A stretch of DNA of 50,026 bases from Prochlorococcus sp. AG-402-I21 (GCA_003216955.1 QCHZ01000010.1:1-50026); one strand, 5' to 3'. Counted from the stretch's first letter, positions 26,566 through 36,362 are shown. The notes: a model not told the origin generated them from the letters alone. Translations and numbers: made by a program.

Positions 26566-27516
26566 TCAACATAGATGTAGAAGTCTAGTGACCTCTATAC
26601 CCATAGATAAGCTCCAATGTTTATTTATACCTTTTTTAATTAGATTTAAAAAGGATTCTATAACTATAGCAAGAGGTTCTTTATTTATTTTAACTTCTAT
26701 TGCAATTCCCTCCTGTGTTGGAAATTCTTTTCTATTCCAGTCTTTGTAAAAACTTAAAGGGATCTTGCCTATGTCATCTAATACTATCATTCCATTTGTA
26801 CCTAGGATTCCTATCTTTCTACATCTCGGCATCATGTTTCCTATTAAAGTACTTGATTCTATTTGATTATCAAAGGAACATCTTATGTTCCAAATAGATT
26901 CATCACCATATTGATTTTCTTTTTCATTGATTTTTTGTGAAATTATTTTCGTGGGAGAACAACCCAATATAGATATCAAAATTGAAAGTTCATGAGCACC
27001 CCAATCCCAGATAACAGGGATATCTTCTCGATAGGGGCCATAATTACCAGCTTTTGTAATTAGAAACTTTATATCACCAATTAATTTCAATGACTCTTTT
27101 AATGCAATAAATTTTTCATTAAAGAGCTGTGTAAAATCTGTCATCACAAGTTTATTATGTGATGTTGAAAGTTTATAAATAGTTTTAGCTTCTTCCAAGT
27201 CAAGTGTTAATGGCTTTTCAATGAGTAAAGGATGTCCTGCCTCTATTGAAGATTGGGCAATTTCAAAATGAGTCTTTGGTGGTGTACATATTATAATTCC
27301 ATCTAAATCTGAATAACTAATAAGTTCTCGCCAGTCTGTAAAAATTTTGCAATCGTTTTTAACTAAATTTCTGGTATCAGGATTTTTGCTTGCTACACAG
27401 CTCAACTTTATAGAGGGTATTTTCTTTGAAGTCTTAATGATATTTTTACCCCAACGCCCAGCACCTATTAGACCGATTTTGATTACATTTGGTTTTTTTT
27501 GTTTAGTGATTACCAT
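26566..27516 (-). CDS. Gfo/Idh/MocA-family oxidoreductase
   Basis: 316 aa. The N-terminal Rossmann fold has IKIGLIGAGRWGKNIIKT, then DGIIICTPPKTHFEIA and the family signature LLIEKPLTLDLEEA (EKP). The C-terminal substrate domain has WDWGAHELSI, in which the His is the usual active-site position. Family members oxidise or reduce nucleotide sugars or inositols using NAD(P). It is downstream of the C-methyltransferase and cupin genes on the same strand (32 bases after the methyltransferase stop), suggesting a role in modified-sugar synthesis. Confidence 0.88.
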   Translation of the reverse strand: MVITKQKKPNVIKIGLIGAGRWGKNIIKTSKKIPSIKLSCVASKNPDTRNLVKNDCKIFTDWRELISYSDLDGIIICTPPKTHFEIAQSSIEAGHPLLIEKPLTLDLEEAKTIYKLSTSHNKLVMTDFTQLFNEKFIALKESLKLIGDIKFLITKAGNYGPYREDIPVIWDWGAHELSILISILGCSPTKIISQKINEKENQYGDESIWNIRCSFDNQIESSTLIGNMMPRCRKIGILGTNGMIVLDDIGKIPLSFYKDWNRKEFPTQEGIAIEVKINKEPLAIVIESFLNLIKKGINKHWSLSMGIEVTRLLHLC

Positions 27517-27548
27517 GAACTTTATAGTGTGATTATATATAGTTATTA

Positions 27549-28787
27549 TTAAATTATTTCTAGATTAGGTAAGGGAATAATAAATTTACCTCCATTATTA
27601 TGAAAACTAATATTATCTTTTATAATTGAAGATGCAAAATTCCAAGCTAAAATAAGAATATAATCAGGCTTATTTTCTTTTATAAAATCTTTAGATACTA
27701 TAGGTATATGCATGCCTGGAGTATATAAATCTTGCTTCCATTTACTATCATCAACTATATAACTTAATATATCTTGGTTAATATTAAAATTGTACATCAA
27801 TGTTGTAGCCTTTGCTGGCGCTCCATAACCTATTATTGTTTTTCCTTCGGCTTTTAATGAATTTAGTAAAGCATTAAGTTCTTTACCGATAGAATTTATT
27901 TTTTTTGAAAAATTTAAATATATATCTATTTTATCTAGGCCTAAAGATTCTTCAAGCTTTATAAAGTCCATAACAGAAGTTTTTATTGGAAATTTACCTC
28001 CTTTTAATTGGGCAAAAACTCTTACTGATCCTCCATGAGTATCTAGATGTTCAATGTTGAAAATTTCTAATCCATTCGCCTGGAAAAATTTGTTTAAAGA
28101 AATAATCGAATGGTAATCTAAATGTTCGTGATAAATAGTATCAAATAAATTTTTATTTATGACGTCTACTAGGTATGAAACTTCTATAATAAAAATACCT
28201 GAACTGTCTTTAATTAAGTATTTAATGCCTTCTAGAAAAGAAGTTGGATTATCTACATGAGCAAAAACATTATTTGCAGTTATGACAGAGGCTGGACCCA
28301 AACTTTCAAAAATTTCTTTAGATAATGATGTATTAAAGAACTTAATCAATGTAGCTATGCCATTGTCTATAGCCTCTTTTGCGATTTTCTCAGCAGGCTC
28401 TATACCAATTACTCTGTAGCCATCCTTTTTGAAAAAATTTAAAAATGTTCCGTCATTTGAACCTATATCTATTATTAATCCACTTTTAAAGTAATTTTTT
28501 ACGCATCTATAATAATCTTCAAAATGTTGTACGAAAACTTTAGATGTTCCTGAAACATAAAGATAATCTTTATAAAGATAATTAGGATCAATGACATCAA
28601 TTAACTGTAAATGTTTGCATTCAGAACAAAAATAAACATCTAACGGATATAATGATTGGCTTTCATCTAGTTGAGATTTTTTTACGAAAGAATTTGCTAA
28701 AGGTGTTTCTTTAAGTTTTATGGCCAATATTAATTTATCTGAATTACATTGTCTGCAATTTAATCTTTGATAATGAATTTTTGACAT
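27549..28787 (-). CDS. NDP-sugar C-methyltransferase
   Basis: About 412 aa with the three-part layout of sugar 3-C-methyltransferases such as TylC3. The N-terminal zinc-binding part has CRQCNSDKL and YFCSECKHLQL; the SAM-binding core has LIIDIGSNDGTFLNFFKKDG and VIGIEPAE; the HEHLDYHS segment holds the active-site Tyr/His region; the C-terminal part has IIGYGAPAKATTLMY. I choose ATG 28787 (MSKIHYQRLNCRQC) because it keeps three bases from the cupin gene stop; a start 12 codons earlier would overlap it. It makes branched deoxysugars. Confidence 0.87.
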   Translation of the reverse strand: MSKIHYQRLNCRQCNSDKLILAIKLKETPLANSFVKKSQLDESQSLYPLDVYFCSECKHLQLIDVIDPNYLYKDYLYVSGTSKVFVQHFEDYYRCVKNYFKSGLIIDIGSNDGTFLNFFKKDGYRVIGIEPAEKIAKEAIDNGIATLIKFFNTSLSKEIFESLGPASVITANNVFAHVDNPTSFLEGIKYLIKDSSGIFIIEVSYLVDVINKNLFDTIYHEHLDYHSIISLNKFFQANGLEIFNIEHLDTHGGSVRVFAQLKGGKFPIKTSVMDFIKLEESLGLDKIDIYLNFSKKINSIGKELNALLNSLKAEGKTIIGYGAPAKATTLMYNFNINQDILSYIVDDSKWKQDLYTPGMHIPIVSKDFIKENKPDYILILAWNFASSIIKDNISFHNNGGKFIIPLPNLEII

Positions 28788-28789
28788 AA

Positions 28790-29224
28790 TTATTTTAAAT
28801 TGTTTATTGGTGGTATTCTGCAAACGTCAGCTTCATAAATTTCTTGTAGTCTCGAATTTCTACTCCAAGTTAAGAAATGAGTCCTTTGAGTAAATACCAT
28901 TGCATGTTCAATCATTGGCGGAGTGAAAAACATTTGCTTCTCTCTGATAATGATCTCTTCAGGCTTTTTATTATTACCGTGGGGACGATAGAAATATTTT
29001 AATTCTCCAAATAATACATAACAGTAATGCCAATCACTTTTGTGATAATGATTTGCTCTAATAGAGCCTGGATTTGATGTTATTAAAACTGAGCTTTTCA
29101 TCTCAATATCAACTAAAGGCTGAATTGATCCACGATCGTCGATAAATGGCTTTGGAAGATCAACAATAACAGTAGATGGCCAACTACTACTCTCTTTTTC
29201 AGAAATGGGCTTGATCTTCGTCAT
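28790..29224 (-). CDS. Cupin protein, sugar epimerase/isomerase-like
   Basis: 144 aa, single cupin fold. Motifs are PFIDDRGSIQPLV, IRANHYHKSDWHYCYVLFGE (metal-binding HxH) and FFTPPMIEHAMVF. This resembles dTDP-4-keto-sugar epimerases and the WxcM/FdtA isomerases, which act on keto-deoxysugars. It starts a reverse-strand group with the C-methyltransferase and the oxidoreductase. Exact reaction unclear; a structural or regulatory cupin is possible. Confidence 0.78.
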   Translation of the reverse strand: MTKIKPISEKESSSWPSTVIVDLPKPFIDDRGSIQPLVDIEMKSSVLITSNPGSIRANHYHKSDWHYCYVLFGELKYFYRPHGNNKKPEEIIIREKQMFFTPPMIEHAMVFTQRTHFLTWSRNSRLQEIYEADVCRIPPINNLK

Positions 29225-29401
29225 TGATTTAGAGAAATTGTATTACTTTTATTTTATATTAGTTTAAAAATGGACAATAATTCTTTAATTGTAAAAAAAA
29301 AAATTAATATTTTTTTTTTACAATTATCCATCTAATTGATAATTATACATGTTTTTATAATATCCTATGATTGCCTATTATGCTAATTATTAGGCTATTA
29401 A

Positions 29402-30961
29402 TTATTCTTTGTACCAATTATTATTCACATCAACATTTAATTCATTTATACTCGGAATTCTTGCCATAAGTGGACCTTGCTCAGGCTTAATACCGAATTT
29501 TATGTCTTCTTCTGTTTGATTGATTACTAAAGTAATCAAATGATCATATGAATCCATGAATTTACTATCCTCAGCATTTAACTTGATTTTTTCTTTACTA
29601 CAGATGAATTTTTTAAGTATTGATTCAAGACTATTTTTTTCATCTACTTTACCAATAATAAACTTTTCATTACCGGGTCGATCAAGAAAACCTGCTTCTC
29701 TAAAAAGATAAATATTACCAGCAATATCAATAGTCACACAAATCTGAGGATAACCTGAGATTCTCATGCTATTACCATTTACTTTTGCTAGTGGTTTTCC
29801 CAAGATTCCTTTTGATAAAGATTCCATTGCATAGCCATAATCTACATAAATATCTGGTAATTGATTTTTGATAATAGAATTAAATTCTAGAAAAACTTCT
29901 ATTAGTTGTTCTCTATGAGACTCATCAAGTAAGTTATTTAAATTATATTTTCTTTTCTCTAAATCCTGAGTATTTTCATTTTTTATTTCTGTTACACTAC
30001 CGAAATCTTCTCGAATAGTTAGAAAATCAATTCCTTTCCCATTATTTATTGAATTATTAATACTTTTTATATAATCTAATAGTCTAATAAGATCCTTAAT
30101 GTTTTCAGGTATAATGATATAATTTAATCCAATTTTAAGCTCTGGATTTATTAAATTTCTTTTATTGATAAAGTTGATAAGATTATTTTTAACATTATTA
30201 TATGCATTTTTGTTTCTTGTGATAAAATATGTTGATTTTTGATCAACCCCATATAAAGATATTCTTATTGAATCTAAATCCCAGATTCCAGGATTCTCTT
30301 TAATATAATTATTATTAAGTAAGTAACCATTAGTTATCATTGGTAATTTGTGACCTAATGATTTCGCATGTGAAATCATTTCACCGAGTTTTGAGTTAGT
30401 TAAAGGTTCCAATCCACCACCAATTGATATTGTAGAATTTGTTGGTAGTCGAGAAATGATATCTTTAAATCTTGATAATCCGATGTCTAGATATTCATTT
30501 TTATTATAGGAAGCTTGTTGGTTCCTTCCACAAAAGCCGCAATAATACATACAGGATAATCCAGGAAATATTGCAATTGTTAGAGGAAAAATATATTCAT
30601 AATTAATAACTTTTTGAATATAGCCGCTCTTTGTATACGGTATTATTGTATTCCAATATTTCTTGCCTAGACCATATTGAGTGATTAGTTTTTGTAGTAG
30701 AATAGATCTTCTTATGTAAGAATTTATTCTGATTAATTCTTCTTTACTTAAATTTATTACTTCTGCTATTTGATTTTGAGTTGACCATGGGTTCTCAGAT
30801 AATTGATGAATTATTTTAGATGCAGGTCTTATAAATTCTTCAGGAATTTTTTCTTTTTTCAGAATATCTACAATTTCTGGTGGTAAAGGATAGGAATACT
30901 TAGTAAATAACCAGTTTTGAAAAATATTGATAATTAATCTTTTTTTAGTATGTTTTTCCAT
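29402..30961 (-). CDS. Radical SAM enzyme, DesII-like deoxysugar deaminase
   Basis: 519 aa. The [4Fe-4S] motif C137-MYY-C141-GF-C144 follows IFPGLS. Downstream segments ISIGGGLEPLTNSKLG, NPGIWDLDSIRISLYG, IDFLTIRED and YVDYGYAMESLSKGILG match my recollection of DesII, the radical SAM ammonia-lyase for dTDP-4-amino-4,6-dideoxyglucose in desosamine synthesis. The N-terminal 110 residues have a helix-turn-helix-like stretch (TQNQIAEVINLSKEELIRIN). It lies 75 bases after a TPR transferase gene on the same strand, and a dead copy lies beside the other such gene. A DesI-type aminotransferase is not in the window. Confidence 0.78.
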   Translation of the reverse strand: MEKHTKKRLIINIFQNWLFTKYSYPLPPEIVDILKKEKIPEEFIRPASKIIHQLSENPWSTQNQIAEVINLSKEELIRINSYIRRSILLQKLITQYGLGKKYWNTIIPYTKSGYIQKVINYEYIFPLTIAIFPGLSCMYYCGFCGRNQQASYNKNEYLDIGLSRFKDIISRLPTNSTISIGGGLEPLTNSKLGEMISHAKSLGHKLPMITNGYLLNNNYIKENPGIWDLDSIRISLYGVDQKSTYFITRNKNAYNNVKNNLINFINKRNLINPELKIGLNYIIIPENIKDLIRLLDYIKSINNSINNGKGIDFLTIREDFGSVTEIKNENTQDLEKRKYNLNNLLDESHREQLIEVFLEFNSIIKNQLPDIYVDYGYAMESLSKGILGKPLAKVNGNSMRISGYPQICVTIDIAGNIYLFREAGFLDRPGNEKFIIGKVDEKNSLESILKKFICSKEKIKLNAEDSKFMDSYDHLITLVINQTEEDIKFGIKPEQGPLMARIPSINELNVDVNNNWYKE

Positions 30962-31036
30962 TTTTATAAAATAATTATATAGGTCATAATTATTTCAAAT
31001 TATTTATTTTTATATTCCCAGTTATTTTTATTGAAA

Positions 31037-33259
31037 TTATTGTTCTTTGCTTTTTTTTACAGCCTCATTAAAAAAGTGATAATATTCTTTATATATTTCA
31101 TTATCATTAAATAAATACTTTTTAGCTTTATTTCTTAAATCTCTTTTTGTACTATCTAATAATGATTTATTGTTAGCATATTTTATGCACAAATTGATAT
31201 AATCTTCTGGTGATTTTGCAATTGGTGCATTATTTACTTTCATTTGTTTATAACCTGCTGTAGGTATTTTCGTCTTTTGATTATGTGGATAAGTTATGAA
31301 TGGGATACCATATGTCATCGCTTCATAAAATGTATTCCCACTACCAAAGTAAAAAGGATCTAGCATAATATGACAACTTTTATTTATATTAAGATAATCT
31401 TCGTATGACATTCTATCAAGAAAAATCGATTTTTCAAGTAATACTTTGTGCTTGTTTTTCCATCTATCTTTTAAGATATTCGTGTTATGACTATGTTTAT
31501 CTTTGATAAGTATTAATTTTGAATCCTTTATCTTCATTACAATAGACTCTAAGATTTTGTCGTAACTTGGATGTATTTTAAATAATGACTGGGTGAGACC
31601 AATATTGAAACTTTCTTCTTGATTTAGGATGTTTTTATCTTCTATATTATCTACATTTACTTTAGGTGTAGAATAATTGAAAGGTAATCTGCTAAACCTT
31701 ATTAACTTTTCAGTATATTGTGAATCTGATGAAATCGGCTCTATTCCATAAGTTATATAATAATCAATATTTTTAATTCCTGATGTATTTGCGTGACCTA
31801 ATCCATTTATTTGAACTAATGCTAATCTTGAAAGTGCAAGAATATATGTATAATCCGACATGCCAATATCTGGATAGAACATTATATCTAGCTTGTCATT
31901 AAGGATAATTTCTTGCGCATGAATAATCGATGATGGTAAGTCGATTACTCTTCTAAAATTCTTTCTAATTATTTGTTGATCACTTTTTGTTTTACGATTT
32001 GGTGGAACATATATTGTAATTTCTAAATTAGTTTTTAATAAGTTTAATAATATATTTATATATAGTTTGCCTATTGTATGTTTTTCGCTTAGAAATTCTG
32101 AGCAAATACCAATTTTTATATTATTCTTTTTAAAATGAGAAGATTTTTTTTTCTCTATATCAAAATTTTTATTTATGATTCCTTTTATATTTGAAATTGT
32201 GTTAGCTAATTCTTCAAGGATTATTTTATCATCTAATCTATTTTGGTATGCTAGATAAAATATTGATGTGGAGAATTTTACGTCACCTTTAAAGTGTAAA
32301 TACTTATTTTCATTTATTAATTTTAAATGATTTTTGTAGCTACTTCGTTCAATATCTATTTGCTCATTACTTAACATCACTGGCGAAAAATTTAACATTG
32401 AACTTATTAATAAAGAAATGTTATTTGGTTCCTTTTTTAATCCAATTGAATAGTAAATATTTGCTTCTTTGTATTTACCAACTTGTCTCATGATATTCCC
32501 AAGATTATAATATGCTATTACGAAATCAGGATTGACTTCAATTGCTTTACGAGTCGATAATTCTGCTTCTTCTAACTTGCCAAGATCTAAAAAAATCATT
32601 CCCAGATTGGAATGTGCCATTGCGAAATTAGCATTGATTTCGATTGCTTTTCGCATTGATAATTCGGCATCTTTTAGTTTCCCTTGACTTTTTAATATAT
32701 TTCCAAGATTGCAATGAGCCATTGCGAAAGAAGGGCTCAGTTTTATTGCTTTTCGCATTGATAATTCAGCATCATTTAGTTTTCCTTGGCTTTTTAATAT
32801 GTTTCCCAGATTGGAATGAGCCATTGTGAAATCAGGTTTGATTTCAATTGCTTTGCGGATTGATAATTCTGCTGCTTCTAATTTTCCAAGTTCTCTCAAT
32901 ATGTTTCCCAGATTGTAATTAGCCTCTGCAAAATCAGGCTTAAGCTCAATTGCTTTACGAGTAGATAATTCTGCTTCTTCTAGTCTTCCTTGATCTTTTA
33001 ATATGTCCCCATAATTAGAAAAGACAATGTAATTCTTAAATCCTTCATCTATCAATTTTTGATAACATTTTCCTGCTTCTATTATTCTTCCTTGTGAATG
33101 ATACTGAAATGCTTGATTAATTATTTCTTCTTCAGAAAATTTTGATGGACTATGAGTATTTATATTACTGTTTTCTTTAAGTTCCTCTAGAGGCAATGGA
33201 ACTGAGAATGTTTTGACTTTATAGTCTGTTCTCTTTTGATTTCCTTTTCCCTCAGTCAC
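31037..33259 (-). CDS. TPR protein with SPINDLY/GT41-like transferase domain (copy 2)
   Basis: 740 aa from GTG at 33259. Leader residues 1-41 contain KVKTFSVPLPLEEL; residues 42 to about 279 form seven TPR units; the rest is the GT41-like transferase, with DIMFYPDIGMSDYTYILALS, GHANTSGIKNIDYYI and DPFYFGSGNTFYEAMTYGIP. The last codons differ from copy 1: a run of eight A's (seven in copy 1) shifts the frame after AVKK, so the protein ends SKEQ instead of continuing about ten more residues through NNW. The domain itself is intact. Upstream is a small M-x-IDITS frame. Confidence 0.85.
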   Translation of the reverse strand: MTEGKGNQKRTDYKVKTFSVPLPLEELKENSNINTHSPSKFSEEEIINQAFQYHSQGRIIEAGKCYQKLIDEGFKNYIVFSNYGDILKDQGRLEEAELSTRKAIELKPDFAEANYNLGNILRELGKLEAAELSIRKAIEIKPDFTMAHSNLGNILKSQGKLNDAELSMRKAIKLSPSFAMAHCNLGNILKSQGKLKDAELSMRKAIEINANFAMAHSNLGMIFLDLGKLEEAELSTRKAIEVNPDFVIAYYNLGNIMRQVGKYKEANIYYSIGLKKEPNNISLLISSMLNFSPVMLSNEQIDIERSSYKNHLKLINENKYLHFKGDVKFSTSIFYLAYQNRLDDKIILEELANTISNIKGIINKNFDIEKKKSSHFKKNNIKIGICSEFLSEKHTIGKLYINILLNLLKTNLEITIYVPPNRKTKSDQQIIRKNFRRVIDLPSSIIHAQEIILNDKLDIMFYPDIGMSDYTYILALSRLALVQINGLGHANTSGIKNIDYYITYGIEPISSDSQYTEKLIRFSRLPFNYSTPKVNVDNIEDKNILNQEESFNIGLTQSLFKIHPSYDKILESIVMKIKDSKLILIKDKHSHNTNILKDRWKNKHKVLLEKSIFLDRMSYEDYLNINKSCHIMLDPFYFGSGNTFYEAMTYGIPFITYPHNQKTKIPTAGYKQMKVNNAPIAKSPEDYINLCIKYANNKSLLDSTKRDLRNKAKKYLFNDNEIYKEYYHFFNEAVKKSKEQ

Positions 33260-33303
33260 ATTTATTTGTTATTACCTGAATATTTACATATTGTATACCT
33301 GAA

Positions 33304-33501
33304 TTAGATTTTAACTTTTAAAAGAAAATTAACCCAAGCAATTTGGGAGGTGATCATTAGCCTGCAAGGGGGAGTTATTCGCCCAGACCTTTTGAGAATA
33401 GAGGGCATTTGGGAATCCCACCGTACTTGTATTGGGTGAAATTTATTTTTCTTCGTGAATATTATCGGAACTTTATTAAAGCTAGTTATATCAATAGTCA
33501 T
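33304..33501 (-). CDS. Small upstream reading frame, M-x-IDITS family, copy R1
   Basis: 65 codons, ATG at 33501, ending 44 bases before the TPR gene start. It begins MTIDITSFNKVPIIF and has RSGRITPP later. Two related frames lie upstream of the TPR genes at 39495 (broken) and 48474 (intact). The shared parts are IDITS, KVP and a later ITxP/ITS. No ribosome binding site stands out and the three diverge strongly at the C-terminus. It may be a real small gene, a leader peptide or the decayed start of an older gene. Confidence 0.35.
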   Translation of the reverse strand: MTIDITSFNKVPIIFTKKNKFHPIQVRWDSQMPSILKRSGRITPPCRLMITSQIAWVNFLLKVKI

Positions 33502-33645
33502 TCACTCTGATTCTTCAATTGTCGCAAAAGCAATGAATTCCATCTCTTCAGTAATAGAAAAGAATCAAGCTTGGGTCTAATGCCTTCTTTTGTTCCTGAG
33601 TTGACATTGCGTTTTCAAATACTCCAGAGGGAATTGACGCTACAT
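33472..33645 (-). repeat. Duplicated upstream segment, copy R1
   Basis: This stretch aligns with 39709-39885 by eye, sharing gctagttatatcaat, cattcactctgat, tcagtaatagaaaa and aatcaagctt, then atgct or atact before ccagag. It belongs to the region ahead of the TPR genes. On the plus strand both copies can be read as the same broken peptide (MP-x4-EL, then LQ-x-EL), so they may derive from a lost gene. Confidence 0.6.
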
Positions 33646-33754
33646 TGCATCGGGCTGGTATATGAAAAAAGCTAATAAACAAGAAATGAATTAAGGGCAG
33701 GTTTTTCTGCTGTCTTACTTGCTCAAGGTCATAGTTGCACCGTAGCAATGACAA

Positions 33755-34476
33755 GAGTGACGAAAGAATATTAATTAAACAGAAGGCAAGCTCGGAGGAT
33801 CACAGCCAAAGCAATGGATTTGATCTTTCAAGACTTTGAAGATATTAATATTGAGCTGCCGAAAATGGTGGCGAAACTTCTTGTAAATCTCGAACAAGCG
33901 ATGCAAAAAGGACTAATCAATTATCAATTAAGTGGATTTACAGCTTCAGCAAGATAAATAATTTAACTATACTAGCCTATGATTCTTAACTCAACTCAAG
34001 AGAATAGAGGGTTTTTCACTAGCTCCTAGGGAAAAACTCGTACTAGATCTTTATAAGAAACGAAATAAGTTTTGGGGGCGATTCGAGGATTTAGATAGAT
34101 ATGACTTTATAATGCTTATAGCTTGAATTTCTAACCCATTGAGCATATGAAACCTCCTCTTAAAAAATTAATTTATCTACTACTTTAAGAAAGTATTTGT
34201 TAGATTTCTATAATGATTGTGGTTTGAATTAATGTTTTTATAATGATTTTAATTTTAATAAAAAAGTTAATTATAGAATATAAATAGAGCTTTCAAAACT
34301 ATCATGACCTAATTAAAAAATTGAATGAATTTCCGAAAGAATTTATAATACTTTTATTGCAATTGTAAACTGATTTTATTTTTTAAATTATAGAAATAAT
34401 TAATTTAACCTACATATTTATTTGACTATACCGATTGATCAAATATAATTAGTAAATATTAGGAAAATATTTAATC
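33755..34476. other. Long gap with gene remnants upstream of the KDO operon
   Basis: No intact gene. A plus-strand frame at 33814-33957 (47 codons) reads MDLIFQDFEDINIELPKMVA then KLLVNLEQAMQKGLINYQLS, and is open upstream to 33775. A second stretch, about 33974-34126, reads TQLKRIEGFSLAPREKLVLD then LYKKRNKFWGRFEDLDRYDF but lacks a start codon. Both look like decayed coding DNA; I cannot name the parent. The part from 34130 to 34476 is AT-rich and should hold the kdsB promoter. Confidence 0.35.
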
Positions 34477-35316
34477 ATGAGCGTAGATAAACTTATTATA
34501 GCTGTTCCTGCAAGATTGGATTCATTACGTCTTCCTAGAAAAGTATTGATAGATATTGCTGGGGAGACGATGTTAAAAAGAGTTTTAGATCGATGTAAGC
34601 TTGTAAATGAAAGTTCTGCTGTGGTTTTGTGTACTGATTCTAAAGAAATAAAAAATCTAGCAGATGATTGGGGCGTAAAAGTCTTGATGACCTCTCAAAA
34701 ATGCACTTCAGGCACTGATAGAATCTCTTCTGTTATTAATGATTTGGTTTCAATAGCGTGGGGAGTTAAATATAAAAAAAGAGACATAATAGATGATCAT
34801 GTTTTGCAAAAAACAGTTATTTTAAATGTTCAGGCTGATCAGCCATTTGTATCTCCAGAACTAATTAGTGATATTTATAAAGGATTTAAAAATTCTAATT
34901 TAAAGCATGATATCTTAACGCCTATTTATTTATTAAGAGATAAAGATGTACAAGATCCTAATCTTGTAAAAGTTGTAGTTGCTTCCAACGGCGATGCTTT
35001 GTATTTCTCTCGATCAGCTATACCCCATATAAGAGGTCAGCCCCCCTCTGAATGGAGCAGATATTCTCAATACTATGGCCATATTGGCATTTATGGCTTT
35101 AGGGCAAATGTTTTAGCTCATTGGAAGCAAATCCCTTCCTCTCGCTTAGAGGAGCTCGAGAGTCTTGAACAATTGAGATTTCTTGAGAGTGGCTTTGGAA
35201 TAAAAACCATACTAGCTAATGAAGAAGTATCCTCAATTGATACATATGATGATTTTAAAGAAGTGATTTCTAAAATGTCTAATAGTAATGGAAGCAAAAT
35301 TATTTCAAATAATTAG
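34477..35316 (+). CDS. kdsB: 3-deoxy-manno-octulosonate cytidylyltransferase
   Basis: KdsB activates KDO with CTP to CMP-KDO. Motifs: IIAVPARLDSLRLPRKVLID, the nucleotide-binding start; RVLDRCK; LNVQADQPFVSPELI; and LYFSRSAIPHIR near residue 185, then YGHIGIYGFRANVL. 279 aa is somewhat longer than E. coli KdsB (248), due to an insertion near residues 95-115. It is the first gene of a plus-strand four-gene KDO operon with gaps of 8, -4 and 4 bases. Sialic-acid-type NeuA was considered, but the motifs and the neighbours fit KdsB. Confidence 0.92.
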   Translation: MSVDKLIIAVPARLDSLRLPRKVLIDIAGETMLKRVLDRCKLVNESSAVVLCTDSKEIKNLADDWGVKVLMTSQKCTSGTDRISSVINDLVSIAWGVKYKKRDIIDDHVLQKTVILNVQADQPFVSPELISDIYKGFKNSNLKHDILTPIYLLRDKDVQDPNLVKVVVASNGDALYFSRSAIPHIRGQPPSEWSRYSQYYGHIGIYGFRANVLAHWKQIPSSRLEELESLEQLRFLESGFGIKTILANEEVSSIDTYDDFKEVISKMSNSNGSKIISNN

Positions 35317-35324
35317 CTATTTCT

Positions 35325-36362
35325 ATGTCGACTAATTTTCCACTTAAAAAATCTTCCTCAATAATTAGATCTTTTATTGGCTGGCTAGAATTGGAGGCTA
35401 AAGCAATTCATGAATGTAAGAATAATCTTGATGAAGAACAAATTGAAAAAGCTTTATTTTTAATACAAGCTTGTGACCATAACAAAGGAAAATTAATTTT
35501 TACAGGTGTTGGGAAAAGTGGAATAGTTGCACGAAAGATAGCTGCAACATTTTCTTCATTAGGTTTGACATCAATTTATTTGTGTCCGCTTGATGCACTT
35601 CATGGAGATATTGGTGTAGTTTCTGATGTTGATATTTGTTTCTTGATTTCTAATAGCGGAGAGACTAATGAGTTAGTTCAACTTTTACCGCATTTTAAAA
35701 AGAGAGATGTAGCTTTAATTTCAATAGTTGGAAAGATAGATTCAACATTGGCTAAAAATAGTGATTGTTTTCTTGGTTCAAAAGTAGATAGAGAAGTTTG
35801 TCCTTTGAATTTAGCTCCATCTGCAAGTACTACTGTTGCAATGGCAATAGGTGACTCATTAGCTGCTGTTTCTACTGAGATTAGAGGTTTTTCTTCTGAA
35901 GATTTTGCATTTAATCATCCTTTAGGAATACTAGGTAAGCAATTAAATTTTACTGTTTCAGATTTAATGATTCCTGTTTCAGAGTTGAATTCTTTAGATA
36001 CTAAAAGCTCTTTCCAAAAATTAATAGGTACAATAACTAAGGATGGAATAGGGTGTGGATATGTTGTAAACAATAGAAATGATAATCACCTTGTTGGAAT
36101 AATTACTGATGGTGATCTTAGGAGAGCACTTGAAAACAATAACCCTAGTAGTTGGTCTAAATTGACTGCATCAGATTTAATGATTAGTGACCCTATTACA
36201 TTAGAAAAACATACTTTGGCTAGTGAGGCCTTGAAACTTATGGAACAAAATTCAAAGAAAAAAGCTATCTCCAATATACCTATTGTAAAAATTGATAATG
36301 GATTTAAAAAGGTTTTAGGTATCCTTAGATTGCATGATCTTATTAAAGAAGGAATAAAATGA
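35325..36362 (+). CDS. kdsD: D-arabinose-5-phosphate isomerase KdsD
   Basis: Converts ribulose-5-phosphate to arabinose-5-phosphate, the first step to KDO. The SIS domain has GKLIFTGVGKSGIVARKIAATFSSLG, LDALHGDIGVV and ISNSGETNELV, and LAPSASTTVAMAIGDSLAA; the C-terminal part holds two CBS motifs (DLMIPVSELNS; GIITDGDLRRALE). 345 aa is typical of KpsF/GutQ-type enzymes. It overlaps kdsC by four bases. Confidence 0.93.
   Translation: MSTNFPLKKSSSIIRSFIGWLELEAKAIHECKNNLDEEQIEKALFLIQACDHNKGKLIFTGVGKSGIVARKIAATFSSLGLTSIYLCPLDALHGDIGVVSDVDICFLISNSGETNELVQLLPHFKKRDVALISIVGKIDSTLAKNSDCFLGSKVDREVCPLNLAPSASTTVAMAIGDSLAAVSTEIRGFSSEDFAFNHPLGILGKQLNFTVSDLMIPVSELNSLDTKSSFQKLIGTITKDGIGCGYVVNNRNDNHLVGIITDGDLRRALENNNPSSWSKLTASDLMISDPITLEKHTLASEALKLMEQNSKKKAISNIPIVKIDNGFKKVLGILRLHDLIKEGIK

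Noticed and set aside
33548-33754. Reverse-strand frame of 68 codons
   Set aside because: It lies across the duplicated upstream segment and the plus-strand remnant; the corresponding part of the other copy does not keep the frame.
33974-34126. Protein-like stretch TQLKRIEGFSLAPREK without a start codon
   Set aside because: No ATG, GTG or TTG precedes it after the upstream stop, so I treat it as a possible remnant and not as a gene.
34477-35316. Sialic acid cytidylyltransferase (NeuA) instead of KdsB
   Set aside because: The motifs ARLDSLRLPRK and NVQADQPF and the kdsD-kdsC-kdsA neighbours fit KDO, and no neuB or neuC is nearby.
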